A stretch of 64,000 nucleotides of DNA. Origin: Hymenobacter chitinivorans DSM 11115 (lineage in GTDB: Bacteria > Bacteroidota > Bacteroidia > Cytophagales > Hymenobacteraceae). The stretch is taken from NCBI RefSeq assembly GCF_002797555.1, contig NZ_PGFA01000004.1:186001-250000 (forward strand), in the 5' to 3' direction. The notes below the pieces were generated by a model. The model did no database searches, was not told where the DNA came from, and worked only from the letters and a program-made list of their open reading frames with translations. The position numbers were made by a program, and so were the translations under genes. Positions within the stretch are counted from its first letter, which is position 1. Every line of letters starts with the position of its first letter. Of the stretch, positions 43,788 through 52,672 are shown piece after piece.

Positions 43788-45191
43788 ATGTCTGTTAGAA
43801 GGTCGAGTGTGCAGGAGCTGCTCCACAGCCAGGAGCTGGAGCGCGAAGTAGTAGTGAAAGGCTGGGTGCGCACGCGCCGCGGCAATAAGTACGTGCAGTT
43901 CATTGCCATCAACGATGGTTCCGGCTTTAATTCGATTCAGGTGGTAGCCGACGCCGAAAACTTTCCCGAGGAAAAGCTCAAGGCCGACGGCGTCGAAAAC
44001 GGCGCGGCCGTAATGGTGCGCGGCAAGCTCGTGGCTTCGCAGGGCAAAGGCCAGAGCGTCGAAATCCAGGCCTCGGAAATCAGCGTTTACGGCAAAGCTG
44101 ACACGGAAACCTACCCGCTCCAGAAAAAAGGCCACTCGCTCGAATTCCTACGCGAAATTGCCCACCTGCGCCCCCGCACCAACACGTTTGGAGCCGTGCT
44201 GCGCATCCGGCACGCCATGGCTTTTGCCGTGCACCAGTTCTTCAACGACCGGGGCTTCTACTACGTGCACACGCCCATCGTGACGGGCTCTGATGCCGAA
44301 GGTGCCGGCCAGATGTTCCGCGTGACCACGCTGCCCGACCAGAACCCGCCGCTGACCGAGGACAAGTCGGCCGTGGATTACAAGCAGGACTTCTTCGGCA
44401 AGCAAACCAACCTGACCGTATCCGGGCAGCTGGAAGGCGAGGTTACGGCTATGGCCCTGGGCAAAGTCTATACCTTCGGCCCCACGTTCCGGGCCGAAAA
44501 CTCCAACACCGCCCGCCACCTGGCCGAGTTCTGGATGATTGAGCCCGAAGTGGCCTTCAACGACCTGCAGGACAACATGGACCTGGCCGAGGACTTCCTC
44601 AAGTACCTGGTGCGCTACGCCCTGGACAAGTGCCAGGACGACCTCAAGTTCCTCAACGAGCAGTACGACAAGGAGCTGCTGGGCCGCCTGCAGTTCGTGG
44701 TCGACAACGACTTTCAGCGCCTGAACTACACCGAGGCGGTGGAAATTCTGAAAACGGCCAAGCAGAAGTTCGAGTTCCCCGTGGACTGGGGCACCGATTT
44801 GCAGAGCGAGCATGAGCGGTACCTGGTGGAGAAGCACTTCAAGAAGCCCGTTATCCTGACTAACTATCCCAAGGATATCAAGGCCTTCTACATGAAGCTC
44901 AACGACGACGACAAAACGGTGCGGGCCATGGACGTGCTCTTCCCCGGCATCGGCGAAATCATCGGTGGCTCGGAGCGGGAAGAAAACCTCGAGAAGCTTA
45001 CCAAGCGCATGGCCGAAATGCACGTGCCCGAGCACGACCTGTGGTGGTACCTGGAGCTGCGCAAGTACGGCACCGCACCCCACTCGGGCTTCGGCCTGGG
45101 CTTCGAGCGTCTCATCCTGTTCGTCACCGGCATGGGCAACATTCGCGACGTTATTCCCTTCCCCCGCTTCCCCAAGAGCGCCGAGTTTTAG
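43788..45191 (+). CDS. asnS: Asparagine--tRNA ligase
   Basis: A 467-residue class IIb aminoacyl-tRNA synthetase for tRNA-Asn. The N-terminal OB-fold anticodon domain is VVVKGWVRTRRGNKYVQFIA. The catalytic core shows motif 2 (GPTFRAENSNTARHLAEFWM) and motif 3 (GFGLGFERLILFVTGMGNIR). The residues NTARHLAEFWM distinguish AsnRS from AspRS. The start MSVRRSSVQELLHSQELERE fits the family and is placed after the promoter. It ends with a terminator at 45221 and is divergent from rpoN. Confidence 0.96.
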   Translation: MSVRRSSVQELLHSQELEREVVVKGWVRTRRGNKYVQFIAINDGSGFNSIQVVADAENFPEEKLKADGVENGAAVMVRGKLVASQGKGQSVEIQASEISVYGKADTETYPLQKKGHSLEFLREIAHLRPRTNTFGAVLRIRHAMAFAVHQFFNDRGFYYVHTPIVTGSDAEGAGQMFRVTTLPDQNPPLTEDKSAVDYKQDFFGKQTNLTVSGQLEGEVTAMALGKVYTFGPTFRAENSNTARHLAEFWMIEPEVAFNDLQDNMDLAEDFLKYLVRYALDKCQDDLKFLNEQYDKELLGRLQFVVDNDFQRLNYTEAVEILKTAKQKFEFPVDWGTDLQSEHERYLVEKHFKKPVILTNYPKDIKAFYMKLNDDDKTVRAMDVLFPGIGEIIGGSEREENLEKLTKRMAEMHVPEHDLWWYLELRKYGTAPHSGFGLGFERLILFVTGMGNIRDVIPFPRFPKSAEF

Positions 45192-45220
45192 GCCGGGAAG
45201 CTTTATAGTTTGAGTAAATC

Positions 45221-45257
45221 AAAAAATCGGTGGTCTGTAGAAGGCCACCGATTTTTT
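45221..45257 (+). terminator. Terminator after asnS
   Basis: 13-bp perfect stem (45221-45233 / 45245-45257) with an 11-nt loop, followed by further T residues. Confidence 0.88.
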
Positions 45258-45291
45258 TAGTCCTTATGGTGCCGATTAATAAGTGCAAACG

Positions 45292-45549
45292 ATGACTGAA
45301 ATACCTCTTAGAATTTTATTGTTCATAGCTTTTTGGCTGCCAATAGTGGGCATAAATCAGATAATGGTGGCATATGATCGTAACAGGTACAAGAAGAATA
45401 AACAGAACAAGGAGTATAAATGGGGCGTCATAAATTGCGTTACCTCCTTCATCCTGTACTGTTATCTGCTGTATGAAATTGAATTGGTAGTTCTCATTGT
45501 AGCAATTCCAGCACTGCTCGTAATCCTATTTATGTGGCTTTTTGATTGA
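45292..45549 (+). CDS. Small AT-rich two-helix membrane protein
   Basis: An 85-residue protein of unknown function. Helix one is about residues 6-23 (RILLFIAFWLPIVGINQIMV), then a basic loop DRNRYKKNKQNKEYK, then one or two helices (FILYCYLLYEIELVVLIVAI). Base composition is clearly AT-richer than all neighbours, which suggests acquisition from outside or relaxed selection. The ATG at 45292 is preferred over GTG at 45283. It sits after the asnS terminator with no recognised promoter. It could be a non-functional frame, so confidence is moderate. Confidence 0.55.
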   Translation: MTEIPLRILLFIAFWLPIVGINQIMVAYDRNRYKKNKQNKEYKWGVINCVTSFILYCYLLYEIELVVLIVAIPALLVILFMWLFD

Positions 45550-45568
45550 TAACAAAGTGCTAGCAATA

Positions 45569-45820
45569 CTAGCAGTAATTGCGCAGCTCCTTGTCATCCA
45601 CGGCTACCAGCGCGTCCAGCCGCAGTTCAAAGCCGTCCTCCAGGCGCAGGTATTCTACTTTTTCTTGAATGAACAGGTCGGTGATGATGCCGGTATAGGT
45701 GCTCGGGGGCGTGTCGGGCTCGGTGCGGTAGAGTAGGGTGCACACCTGGCGCGTGGTGGCGCGGGCTTCGAGCTCGTCGTAGAACGAGCAGCTGATGGGC
45801 TGATACTCTTTAGAGGCCAT
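45569..45820 (-). CDS. rof: Rho-binding antiterminator (Rof/YaeO family)
   Basis: An 83-residue protein. YQPISCSFYDELEARATTRQ near the N-terminus and the later segments TGIITDLFIQEKVEYLRLED and LRLDALVAVDDKEL match the layout of E. coli Rof (YQPINCDDYDNLE and VEYLVVE, LRLDKI). Rof binds the transcription terminator Rho and weakens Rho-dependent termination. The start at 45820 is the only reasonable one. It lies 58 bp downstream of a membrane protein gene on the same strand. The call rests on motif resemblance by eye. Confidence 0.8.
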   Translation of the reverse strand: MASKEYQPISCSFYDELEARATTRQVCTLLYRTEPDTPPSTYTGIITDLFIQEKVEYLRLEDGFELRLDALVAVDDKELRNYC

Positions 45821-45878
45821 AATCCGTCGGAAAATAGAGTGGGTGGGAAGTATCTTACGTGTATCAACCCGCCCCGGG

Positions 45879-46904
45879 CTATTCTGTTTCCGGCAGTGGA
45901 GCCAAGCCCGCTACCCGGCGCCACGGCGCAAACAGCGGGTGCCGGTCCAGAATTAGTGCCACCGCTACGCCGACGACCGGGCCCGCCAGCAACCAATTTG
46001 TTTCGCCCCCCAGCAGGACCTGGCCCAGCACGGCCAGCAGTAGCAACAGGGTAGGCACGGGCCGCAACGGGGCAAGCCACTGGCGCATAGCTGCCAAACC
46101 GCCCCAGCCGCCCGCCAGCAGCACCAGATTAAACGGGAAAAACGCCCCGGCGCCAGCTAACAGTCCGCCCCAGTTGCCGGCAAGGAGGTGACTATAAGCC
46201 AGGACGGTTGGATTACTACCCGCCGCCGGGGTCGGAGCCAGCAGCGTATCTACCGCCCAGTGCCCGGCCACTAGCAGCAGCAGGCCGGCGGCCAGAGCCA
46301 GCAGCCGCAGCCCCCAACGCGCAAAGCCGCCGCAGAATAGCACCACGGGCAAAAACAGCAGAAAAGATTCGGTTAGCAGCGGGCCGAGCACCACGGCCGT
46401 GAGCAACGCCGGCCCCGAACGGGCGAGAATGGCGTAATACAGCAGAGCTACCACCAGCACCAGGGCGCTGTCTACCACCAGCCGGCCCGCCACGTAGGTA
46501 GCAGTGCCGCAGGTGAGCAGGGCGGCCGTGCCCAGCAGCGCCGAGCTGGGGGCTGCCCCGGTGGCTACGGCGCTCCGGAACGTCAGCAGCCCGGCCCCGG
46601 CGAGCAGCAGGGTGTTTACCAGAAAAAAGCTGAAGCCAAACGGGGGCTTGTCGGCCGGCGAAATAAGATTGGCCAGGCCCCGGGCCCCGTAAGCCAAGCC
46701 CCTGGCCAGCAGCGGCACCACCACCTGGTAGCGGAGCGGGGCGGGCACTTCGAAGTCGCCCTGGGCCATGCGCAGGTAGCTCAGCTCGGCCGGGGTATGC
46801 GCCGCCGGGTGGTTGACCAGCAGAAAATACGCGTTGCTCCAAAGCAGGGCGAGGGCCAGCAAATAGACGAGCAGCAACGACTGACGGGAAAGCGCGGGCG
46901 GCAT
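45879..46904 (-). CDS. Multi-pass membrane protein, possibly GT-C-like
   Basis: A 341-residue integral membrane protein with eight to nine Leu/Ala-rich helices. The first periplasmic loop (HTPAELSYLRMAQGDFEVPA) has acidic residues and PLRYQVVVPLLARGL. This resembles GT87/DUF2029-type proteins, but the resemblance is weaker than for the genes at 9.5-26 kb. It is read into rof and may be co-transcribed with it. Terminator 46969-46996 lies before its start, serving the next gene upstream. Confidence 0.7.
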   Translation of the reverse strand: MPPALSRQSLLLVYLLALALLWSNAYFLLVNHPAAHTPAELSYLRMAQGDFEVPAPLRYQVVVPLLARGLAYGARGLANLISPADKPPFGFSFFLVNTLLLAGAGLLTFRSAVATGAAPSSALLGTAALLTCGTATYVAGRLVVDSALVLVVALLYYAILARSGPALLTAVVLGPLLTESFLLFLPVVLFCGGFARWGLRLLALAAGLLLLVAGHWAVDTLLAPTPAAGSNPTVLAYSHLLAGNWGGLLAGAGAFFPFNLVLLAGGWGGLAAMRQWLAPLRPVPTLLLLLAVLGQVLLGGETNWLLAGPVVGVAVALILDRHPLFAPWRRVAGLAPLPETE

Positions 46905-46968
46905 ACGGCGGGCAGGCCGGGAAAAGTACGGCCGGCAATGTTACGGGAGTCCGGGCAGATTCAACAAA

Positions 46969-46996
46969 AAAGGCTCTTCCCCACGGAAGAGCCTTT
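46969..46996 (-). terminator. Terminator of the minus-strand gene at 47019
   Basis: 12-bp stem (46969-46980 / 46985-46996), 4-nt loop, followed on the minus strand by a T7 run. Confidence 0.85.
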
Positions 46997-47018
46997 CTCA
47001 ATCTTTGGCAGATAAGGC

Positions 47019-47492
47019 TTAGTGCTTGCCTTTGCCGTGGCCGTTGCCATGGCCTTTCCCATTCCCATTACCGCGGCCGTTACCATTGCCCTGGTAGGCG
47101 GGACCGTTGACAATAACCGTCTGGCCGCCGCGCATTTTCTTGGCCTGGCCGGGCGGCATGCCGTGGGGGTGACCCTTGTACTTGGTGCGGTATTCCTCGA
47201 TGCGGACCCAGGGCTGGGCGCCCACATAGTCAACCACGACGGGGTGGAAGGTGCGCGGGTCGTAGCCGGGGTTGGCCACGCGGCCCCAGCGGCCGTCGCG
47301 CAGCAGCACGTACTGCCGGTCGCGCACGTCGTAGTAGCCGTCTACTTCCGGGATGTAGTAGTACTGGCTGTTGGGGCCAATAGCCGGGCCCCAGGAAGGC
47401 GGCGCGATGTTGATATTAACCTGGGCCTGGGCCGTGGTGGTGTGCAGGGTGAGGGCAAACAGACCCGCGGCGGCAATTTTGAGCAGTTTCAT
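47019..47492 (-). CDS. Secreted Gly/His/Lys-rich tail protein
   Basis: A 157-residue exported protein. The start at 47492 gives signal peptide MKLLKIAAAGLFALTLHTTT, cleaved near AQAQ. Residues 25-100 contain YYYIPEVDGYYDVRDRQYVL and LRDGRWGRVANPGYDPRTFH, a motif set common in small periplasmic Bacteroidota proteins. The last 45 residues are a low-complexity Gly/Asn/His/Lys tail (GNGNGKGHGNGHGKGKH) that could bind metal or be disordered. Function unknown. It is divergent from uvrA. Confidence 0.8.
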   Translation of the reverse strand: MKLLKIAAAGLFALTLHTTTAQAQVNINIAPPSWGPAIGPNSQYYYIPEVDGYYDVRDRQYVLLRDGRWGRVANPGYDPRTFHPVVVDYVGAQPWVRIEEYRTKYKGHPHGMPPGQAKKMRGGQTVIVNGPAYQGNGNGRGNGNGKGHGNGHGKGKH

Positions 47493-47746
47493 GATGCGGT
47501 GGGAGTAGAGTGAATGGCCCCCAAACGGAACCATAGCGGAGCCAAGGCAAATACGGCGCCAATCCTATCCGGTTCAGGCTGGCCCCGGCTTCCCCGATTT
47601 ATTTAAAAGTGGCGGGACAATCTGCCGGGCTTGGCTGTTATACCTCCTCCGCCGGGCCACTCGCCGCTCGGAGCCTCCGAAGCCGCTGCCCGCTAAAACC
47701 ACTGGCAAATAAGCTATTCGGGGTAGCCAAAGGGCCGCGTTTTGCG

Positions 47747-47754
47747 TACCTTTG
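47747..47754 (+). promoter_or_regulatory. -7 element of uvrA (TACCTTTG)
   Basis: TACCTTTG matches TAnnTTTG, 23 bp before the uvrA ATG. No clear -33 TTTG and no LexA-like site was recognised. Confidence 0.55.
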
Positions 47755-47777
47755 CGGACTTATTCGACTTGCTTTGC

Positions 47778-50702
47778 ATGGCCAAGAAAACGACTGCCTC
47801 CCGTACTGCTGTTCCATCACCCGCCGCGGTGGCCGCACCCGTTGCTCCGTCCCAACGGGCGGCCGATGTGGAAGCTCCCTTTATTGAGGTATACGGGGCC
47901 CGGGAGCACAACCTGAAAAACGTATCGGTTCAAATTCCGCGGGGCCAGCTGGTGGTATTTACCGGGATTTCGGGCTCGGGCAAGTCCAGCCTGGCCTTCG
48001 ACACGATTTACGCCGAAGGTCAGCGGCGCTACATGGAGACGTTTTCGGCCTACGCCCGCTCCTTTATGGGCGGCCTGGAACGGCCCGACGTGGACAAAAT
48101 CGAAGGCTTGTCGCCGGTTATCAGCATCGAGCAGAAAACCACCTCGCGCAACCCCCGCTCCACGGTGGGCACCATCACCGAGATTTACGACTTCCTGCGT
48201 CTGCTCTACGCCCGCACCGCCGAGGCCTTCAGCTACGCCACCGGCCAGAAGATGATCCGGCAGAGCGACGAGCAGATCATCAACTACATCCTCAAGCACT
48301 TCGCCGACAAGAAGCTGGTGGTGCTGGCCCCGGTGGTGAAAGGCCGTAAAGGGCACTACCGGGAGCTGTTCCAGCAGATTGCCAAGCTGGGCTTTACCAA
48401 GGTGCGCGTCGATGGCGAGCTGCTCGACATCACGCCCAAGATGCAGGTGGACCGCTACAAAATCCACGACATCGAAATCGTCATCGACCGCCTCAAGGCC
48501 ACCAAGGAAGACCGTTTTCGCCTCTCGGGCTCGGTGCAGAACTCCCTGACCCACGGCAAGGGCACGATGCTGGTGCTGGATTCGGACTCGGGCAAAACGC
48601 AGTTTTTCTCGCGCTTCCTGATGGACCCCACCACCGGCATTGCCTACGACGACCCGGCGCCCAATACCTTCTCGTTTAACTCGCCCTACGGCGCCTGCCC
48701 CACCTGCAACGGCCTGGGCGAGGTGCAGGAGATTACCGAGGAGAGCGTAATGCCCGATAAGAAGCTGAGCATCAGCCGCGGCGGTATTGCGCCCCTGGGC
48801 GAGTACCGCGACATCTGGATTTTCCAGCAGCTCAGCACCATCCTCAAGCGCCACAAAGCCAGCCTTTCCACGGCCCTGGATAAGCTGCCCGCCGACCTGC
48901 TCGACAAGCTGCTTTATGGAGTGGAGGAAGAGGAAGGCAGTGACCCCAAAAAGGCCGGTTACGTGGAGCCTTTCGAAGGCATCATCCCGTTTCTGCGCCG
49001 CCAAATGGACTCCGACTCGGAAAACATCCGGGCCTGGATTCAGGAGTATACCCAGGCCAAGGAGTGCCCCGAGTGCCACGGCTACCGCCTCAAAAAGGAG
49101 TCGTTGCACTTCAAGATTGCCGATAAGAACATTGGCGAGCTGTCGGTGATGGACATTGCCCAGCTGGCCCAGTGGTTTGAAGGCCTGGAAGACCGGATTT
49201 CGGACCGTCAGAACCTGATTGCCCGCGAGCTGCTCAAGGAAATCCGCAAGCGGATCGGCTTTTTGCTGGAAGTGGGCCTCGAATACCTGAACCTGCACCG
49301 CTCGGTCCGGACCTTGTCGGGTGGGGAGTCGCAGCGCATCCGCCTGGCCACCCAGATTGGCACCCAGCTCGTGGGCGTGCTCTACATCATGGATGAGCCC
49401 AGCATCGGCCTGCACCAGCGCGACAACGAGCGGCTCATCAAAGCCCTGCAGCACCTGCGCGACATCGGCAACTCGGTCATCGTGGTGGAGCACGACAAGG
49501 ACATGATTATGAATGCCGACTACGTGCTCGATATTGGCCCCGGGGCCGGTATTCACGGCGGCAGCATCGTGGCCCACGGCTCCCCCACGGAGATTTTCCA
49601 GTCGGGCAGCCTGACCTCCCAGTATTTGAGCGGGCAGAAGCACATCGAGCTGCGCCGCCAGAAGCGCAAGGGCGACGGGGGCCAGCTGGTGCTCAAAGGT
49701 GCCACCGGCCACAACCTGAAAAACGTCACGGCCAAATTCCCGCTGGGCAAGCTGGTGGCCGTAACCGGCGTGTCGGGCTCGGGCAAGTCCAGCTTGATTC
49801 ACGACACGCTCTACCCGATTCTCAACCAGCACTTTTTCAACGCCAAGCGCGACCCGCTGCCCTACCAGAGCATCGAGGGCCTGGAGCTGATTGACAAAGT
49901 AATTGAGGTCGACCAGTCGCCGATTGGGCGCACCCCGCGCTCCAACCCAGCCACCTACACCGGCGTGTTCACCGAAATCCGCAGCTTGTTTGCCTCCTTG
50001 CCCGAGGCCAAAATCCGGGGTTACGGACCGGGGCGCTTTTCCTTCAACGTGAAGGGTGGGCGCTGCGAAACCTGCGAGGGCGCCGGTATGCGCACCATCG
50101 AAATGAACTTCCTGCCCGACGTGCACGTGCCCTGCGAGAGTTGCAAAGGCCGGCGCTACAACCGCGAAACGCTGGAAGTGCGCTTCAAGGGCAAGAGCAT
50201 CACCGACGTGCTCGACATGACGGTGGAAAAAGCCGTGGAGTACTTCGAAAATCAGCCCCGGATTCTGCGCAAGATTCAGGTGCTGAACGAAGTAGGCCTG
50301 GGCTACCTGACCTTAGGCCAGCAAGCGACGACCTTGTCGGGTGGCGAGGCTCAGCGCGTGAAGCTGGCTACCGAGCTCGGCAAAAAGGACACTGGCAAAA
50401 CCTTCTACATCCTCGACGAGCCCACCACCGGCCTGCACTTCGAGGACATCAACCATCTGTCCGACGTGCTGCAGAAGCTCGTCGACAAGGGCAACACGGT
50501 GCTCATCATCGAGCACAACCTGGACCTGATTAAGGTAGCCGACCACATCATCGACCTCGGTCCTGAGGGCGGCGGGGGCGGTGGCACCATCGTGGCCCAG
50601 GGCACGCCCGAGCAGGTGGCCAAGGTCAAGAAAGGTCACACGGCCCGCTTCCTAGCCGAGGAGCTCAAAGTCAGCAAGTACGCCGAGGAGAAAAAAAGCT
50701 AA
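47778..50702 (+). CDS. uvrA: Excinuclease ABC subunit A
   Basis: A 974-residue nucleotide excision repair ATPase that scans DNA for bulky lesions with UvrB. Two ABC domains are complete: Walker A GISGSGKSS and GVSGSGKSS, signatures LSGGESQRIRLA and LSGGEAQRVKLA, and Walker B boxes YIMDEPS and YILDEPT. The zinc modules show CPTC/CPEC and CETC/CESC pairs. A 34-residue Ala/Pro-rich N-terminal extension (MAKKTTASRTAVPSPAAVAA) precedes the core. The start at 47778 follows the promoter; the longer in-frame start at 47742 overlaps it and is rejected. Confidence 0.97.
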   Translation: MAKKTTASRTAVPSPAAVAAPVAPSQRAADVEAPFIEVYGAREHNLKNVSVQIPRGQLVVFTGISGSGKSSLAFDTIYAEGQRRYMETFSAYARSFMGGLERPDVDKIEGLSPVISIEQKTTSRNPRSTVGTITEIYDFLRLLYARTAEAFSYATGQKMIRQSDEQIINYILKHFADKKLVVLAPVVKGRKGHYRELFQQIAKLGFTKVRVDGELLDITPKMQVDRYKIHDIEIVIDRLKATKEDRFRLSGSVQNSLTHGKGTMLVLDSDSGKTQFFSRFLMDPTTGIAYDDPAPNTFSFNSPYGACPTCNGLGEVQEITEESVMPDKKLSISRGGIAPLGEYRDIWIFQQLSTILKRHKASLSTALDKLPADLLDKLLYGVEEEEGSDPKKAGYVEPFEGIIPFLRRQMDSDSENIRAWIQEYTQAKECPECHGYRLKKESLHFKIADKNIGELSVMDIAQLAQWFEGLEDRISDRQNLIARELLKEIRKRIGFLLEVGLEYLNLHRSVRTLSGGESQRIRLATQIGTQLVGVLYIMDEPSIGLHQRDNERLIKALQHLRDIGNSVIVVEHDKDMIMNADYVLDIGPGAGIHGGSIVAHGSPTEIFQSGSLTSQYLSGQKHIELRRQKRKGDGGQLVLKGATGHNLKNVTAKFPLGKLVAVTGVSGSGKSSLIHDTLYPILNQHFFNAKRDPLPYQSIEGLELIDKVIEVDQSPIGRTPRSNPATYTGVFTEIRSLFASLPEAKIRGYGPGRFSFNVKGGRCETCEGAGMRTIEMNFLPDVHVPCESCKGRRYNRETLEVRFKGKSITDVLDMTVEKAVEYFENQPRILRKIQVLNEVGLGYLTLGQQATTLSGGEAQRVKLATELGKKDTGKTFYILDEPTTGLHFEDINHLSDVLQKLVDKGNTVLIIEHNLDLIKVADHIIDLGPEGGGGGGTIVAQGTPEQVAKVKKGHTARFLAEELKVSKYAEEKKS

Positions 50703-50726
50703 GCCAAGCTGCTGCGCCAACAACGC

Positions 50727-50759
50727 AAAGGCCCGTACCAACTGCTGGTACGGGCCTTT
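50727..50759. terminator. Terminator between uvrA and TMEM175-like gene
   Basis: 14-bp perfect stem (50727-50740 / 50746-50759), 5-nt loop, between convergent genes. T tracts are short (three). Confidence 0.75.
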
Positions 50760-50779
50760 CTGCTGAATGAGAGTCACAC

Positions 50780-51460
50780 TTAGGCCAGCACGGTAGCGCC
50801 GTGCTTGCCGTGGTAGGCGGCCGTCAGGCGCTTATGGCGCTTGCGGTTCAGGAAGGCCAGCAGGGGAAAAGCCACGGCCGGAATCATGCGCAAAGCCAAC
50901 GGTGGCAGCACGAAGGCCAGAGCAATGCTGCTGATAAACACCACCGGCGACATCAGCGGCCGGGCTATATCCAGGTCGGGATGCTCGTGCTCGGGGTGGG
51001 CCACCAGCTTGTGGCGGGCATTGCTCAGGTGGCGCTGCAAGGCAATCTGCATCAGGCCGGTAAAGGCAATGTTGATGCTGTACAGAATCCAGGGCGTGCG
51101 CAGCAGGCTATACTCGCTCTGGTAAGCCGTGGTGAAGGGCATCAGGATAATGCTGAGCAGAAACACCAAATTCAGCCACAGCAGCCGGTTGTCGAGGCGG
51201 CGCACGAAGCGGAAGATGCGGTGGTGGGCCGTCCAGTAGATGGCAATGATGAAGAAGCTCAGAAAAAAGCCCACGAACTTCGGAATCAGGTGGGCCAGCA
51301 CAACCTGCACGGCCTGCTCGGTGGGGTGCTCCAGCTCCGGTACCTTGATTTCAATGACCAGCAGCGTAATAGCAATGGCAAAAACAGCGTCGGTAAACAG
51401 AATTACCCGTTCAATCTGGAAAGCGTCACGGTTGTGCTGGGCTTTTTCGTTGCCATCCAT
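50780..51460 (-). CDS. TMEM175/DUF1211-family membrane protein
   Basis: A 226-residue integral membrane protein. The family motif appears as RVILFTDAVFAIAITLLVIE (18-37), matching RxxxFSDGVFAIAxTLL of bacterial TMEM175 potassium channels. Six helices are present, with the cytoplasmic loop HHRIFRFVRRLDNRLLWLNL between helices two and three, and a basic tail (NRKRHKRLTAAYHGKHG). TMEM175 proteins assemble as tetramers that conduct K+. It is convergent with uvrA. The family call is good; ion selectivity is inferred. Confidence 0.88.
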   Translation of the reverse strand: MDGNEKAQHNRDAFQIERVILFTDAVFAIAITLLVIEIKVPELEHPTEQAVQVVLAHLIPKFVGFFLSFFIIAIYWTAHHRIFRFVRRLDNRLLWLNLVFLLSIILMPFTTAYQSEYSLLRTPWILYSINIAFTGLMQIALQRHLSNARHKLVAHPEHEHPDLDIARPLMSPVVFISSIALAFVLPPLALRMIPAVAFPLLAFLNRKRHKRLTAAYHGKHGATVLA

Positions 51461-51553
51461 AGTCTAGTTGCGCCGGCCATAGTAAGCCGGATGGTCAAAT
51501 ATAGAGCATGGTCTATAAGCCGCCAACCGCGGGGCGCGGAAACCCGCAAATGC

Positions 51554-51588
51554 AAAAAGCCGCTACGAACCAGTCGTAGCGGCTTTTT
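51554..51588. terminator. Bidirectional terminator
   Basis: 15-bp perfect stem (51554-51568 / 51574-51588), 5-nt loop, A5/T5 ends. It lies between the TMEM175-like start and the end of the DUF4142 gene at 51607, whose transcript it terminates. Confidence 0.88.
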
Positions 51589-51606
51589 AGGAGAAGCTCA
51601 GCCCAG

Positions 51607-52308
51607 TTACATCTTCATGTCGCTGTGCTGCTTCGACATATCCAGGTGGCTTTGCACCACGGGCGTTACTTTGGTAATAAAGCCCTGCAGGTCGGCATCC
51701 TTGGTCATCGTCTGGTGCGCTTTGAGCGTGTTCAGGGTTTTCTGGTGGTCAATGACCATCTGGTCCATGAACTTGGTTTCGAAGTCCTTACCCGATAATT
51801 TCTGCATCGTGGCCGCAATGGCCTTGTGCTCGGCGTCCATGTCGGTGGGCAGGGTCACCTTCTTCTTGGTGGCAATGGCCTTCAGGTCGGCCGTCGACTT
51901 GGTGTGGTCCTTAATCATCATGTTGGCGTGGTCCTTGGCCGCACCGGTTACGCCTTTTTCGAGGGCCAGCTTGCTGAGCTGAATCTCGTTTTGGTCGCTG
52001 TGAGCCGCCGACATCATAAACTCGGGGTCGGTGGAGTGGGGGGCTGTGTCGCCGGGGCCGGGACTGCCGTTCATGTCGGCCGGGGCCGTGCGGTTGGCCG
52101 CCGCGCTACCGGCCTGGGTGGTGTCGCCGGGCATGCTGGTCGAAGCCGTGTCGCCGTTGGTGGCGGCATTCATGTAGTTGTCACCAGCATTGCCGCCCGC
52201 CTCTTCCGAGTTTGTATTCGTATCGGTCGTGGTGGTGCTGTCGTTGCTGCTGCAAGCGCCCAGGGTAAGCAGGCTGGCGCAGAGCAAGCTGAGGGGAATC
52301 CGTTTCAT
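51607..52308 (-). CDS. DUF4142 lipoprotein 1
   Basis: A 233-residue predicted lipoprotein: MKRIPLSLLCASLLTLGAC (Cys19), then a Thr/Ser/Asn/Gly-rich linker to about residue 90. The DUF4142 four-helix domain follows (MMSAAHSDQNEIQLSKLALE, KDHANMMIKDHTKSTADLKA, FMDQMVIDHQKTLNTLKAHQ, SHLDMSKQHSD). The paired His/Met-rich helices resemble ferritin-like and metal-binding proteins. Function is not established. A related gene lies at 52673 with a small lipoprotein between; all three share one strand and are probably one operon. Confidence 0.9.
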   Translation of the reverse strand: MKRIPLSLLCASLLTLGACSSNDSTTTTDTNTNSEEAGGNAGDNYMNAATNGDTASTSMPGDTTQAGSAAANRTAPADMNGSPGPGDTAPHSTDPEFMMSAAHSDQNEIQLSKLALEKGVTGAAKDHANMMIKDHTKSTADLKAIATKKKVTLPTDMDAEHKAIAATMQKLSGKDFETKFMDQMVIDHQKTLNTLKAHQTMTKDADLQGFITKVTPVVQSHLDMSKQHSDMKM

Positions 52309-52383
52309 AGCGGTTGGTTTGGTTGGTAAAGAAAAAGGGGGCAGGAAAAATCAGGGCGGATTAGGTAGTAGGAGCGGGGGCGG

Positions 52384-52617
52384 TTACTTGGCCATCGTGG
52401 TGTCGGCCGCGGCCGAGTCGGCGTTGGCCGTTACCGTGGGGCCGGCTTCGTTGTCGATTACCGTCGCGTCGGCCTGGACGCCGCCTTCGTCAGCGGCCTT
52501 GTCCATGTCGCTCACGGCTTCGCCGGCGGTGCCGTCGGTACGCTTCTCGGCGTTGTTGCAGCTGGAGAAAGACAGCACGGCCCCCAGGGCCAGTAAGGAG
52601 AAAAAGCGGATTTTCAT
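52384..52617 (-). CDS. Small acidic lipoprotein
   Basis: A 77-residue predicted lipoprotein with signal MKIRFFSLLALGAVLSFSSC (Cys20). The remainder is short, acidic and probably disordered (Asp/Ala/Thr-rich, ending TMAK). There is no recognisable domain. It lies between two DUF4142 genes, 75 bp and 55 bp from each, on the same strand. A structural role near those proteins is possible. Confidence 0.7.
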   Translation of the reverse strand: MKIRFFSLLALGAVLSFSSCNNAEKRTDGTAGEAVSDMDKAADEGGVQADATVIDNEAGPTVTANADSAAADTTMAK

Positions 52618-52672
52618 GGGTAATTAGGTGTAGGTTGGTTGAGAATACGAGAATAGAAATGCGGGTGGGAGG

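Noticed and set aside
47817..50126. 769-residue open frame on the minus strand
   Set aside because: Antisense to uvrA, whose motifs are complete; composition is that of a shadow frame.
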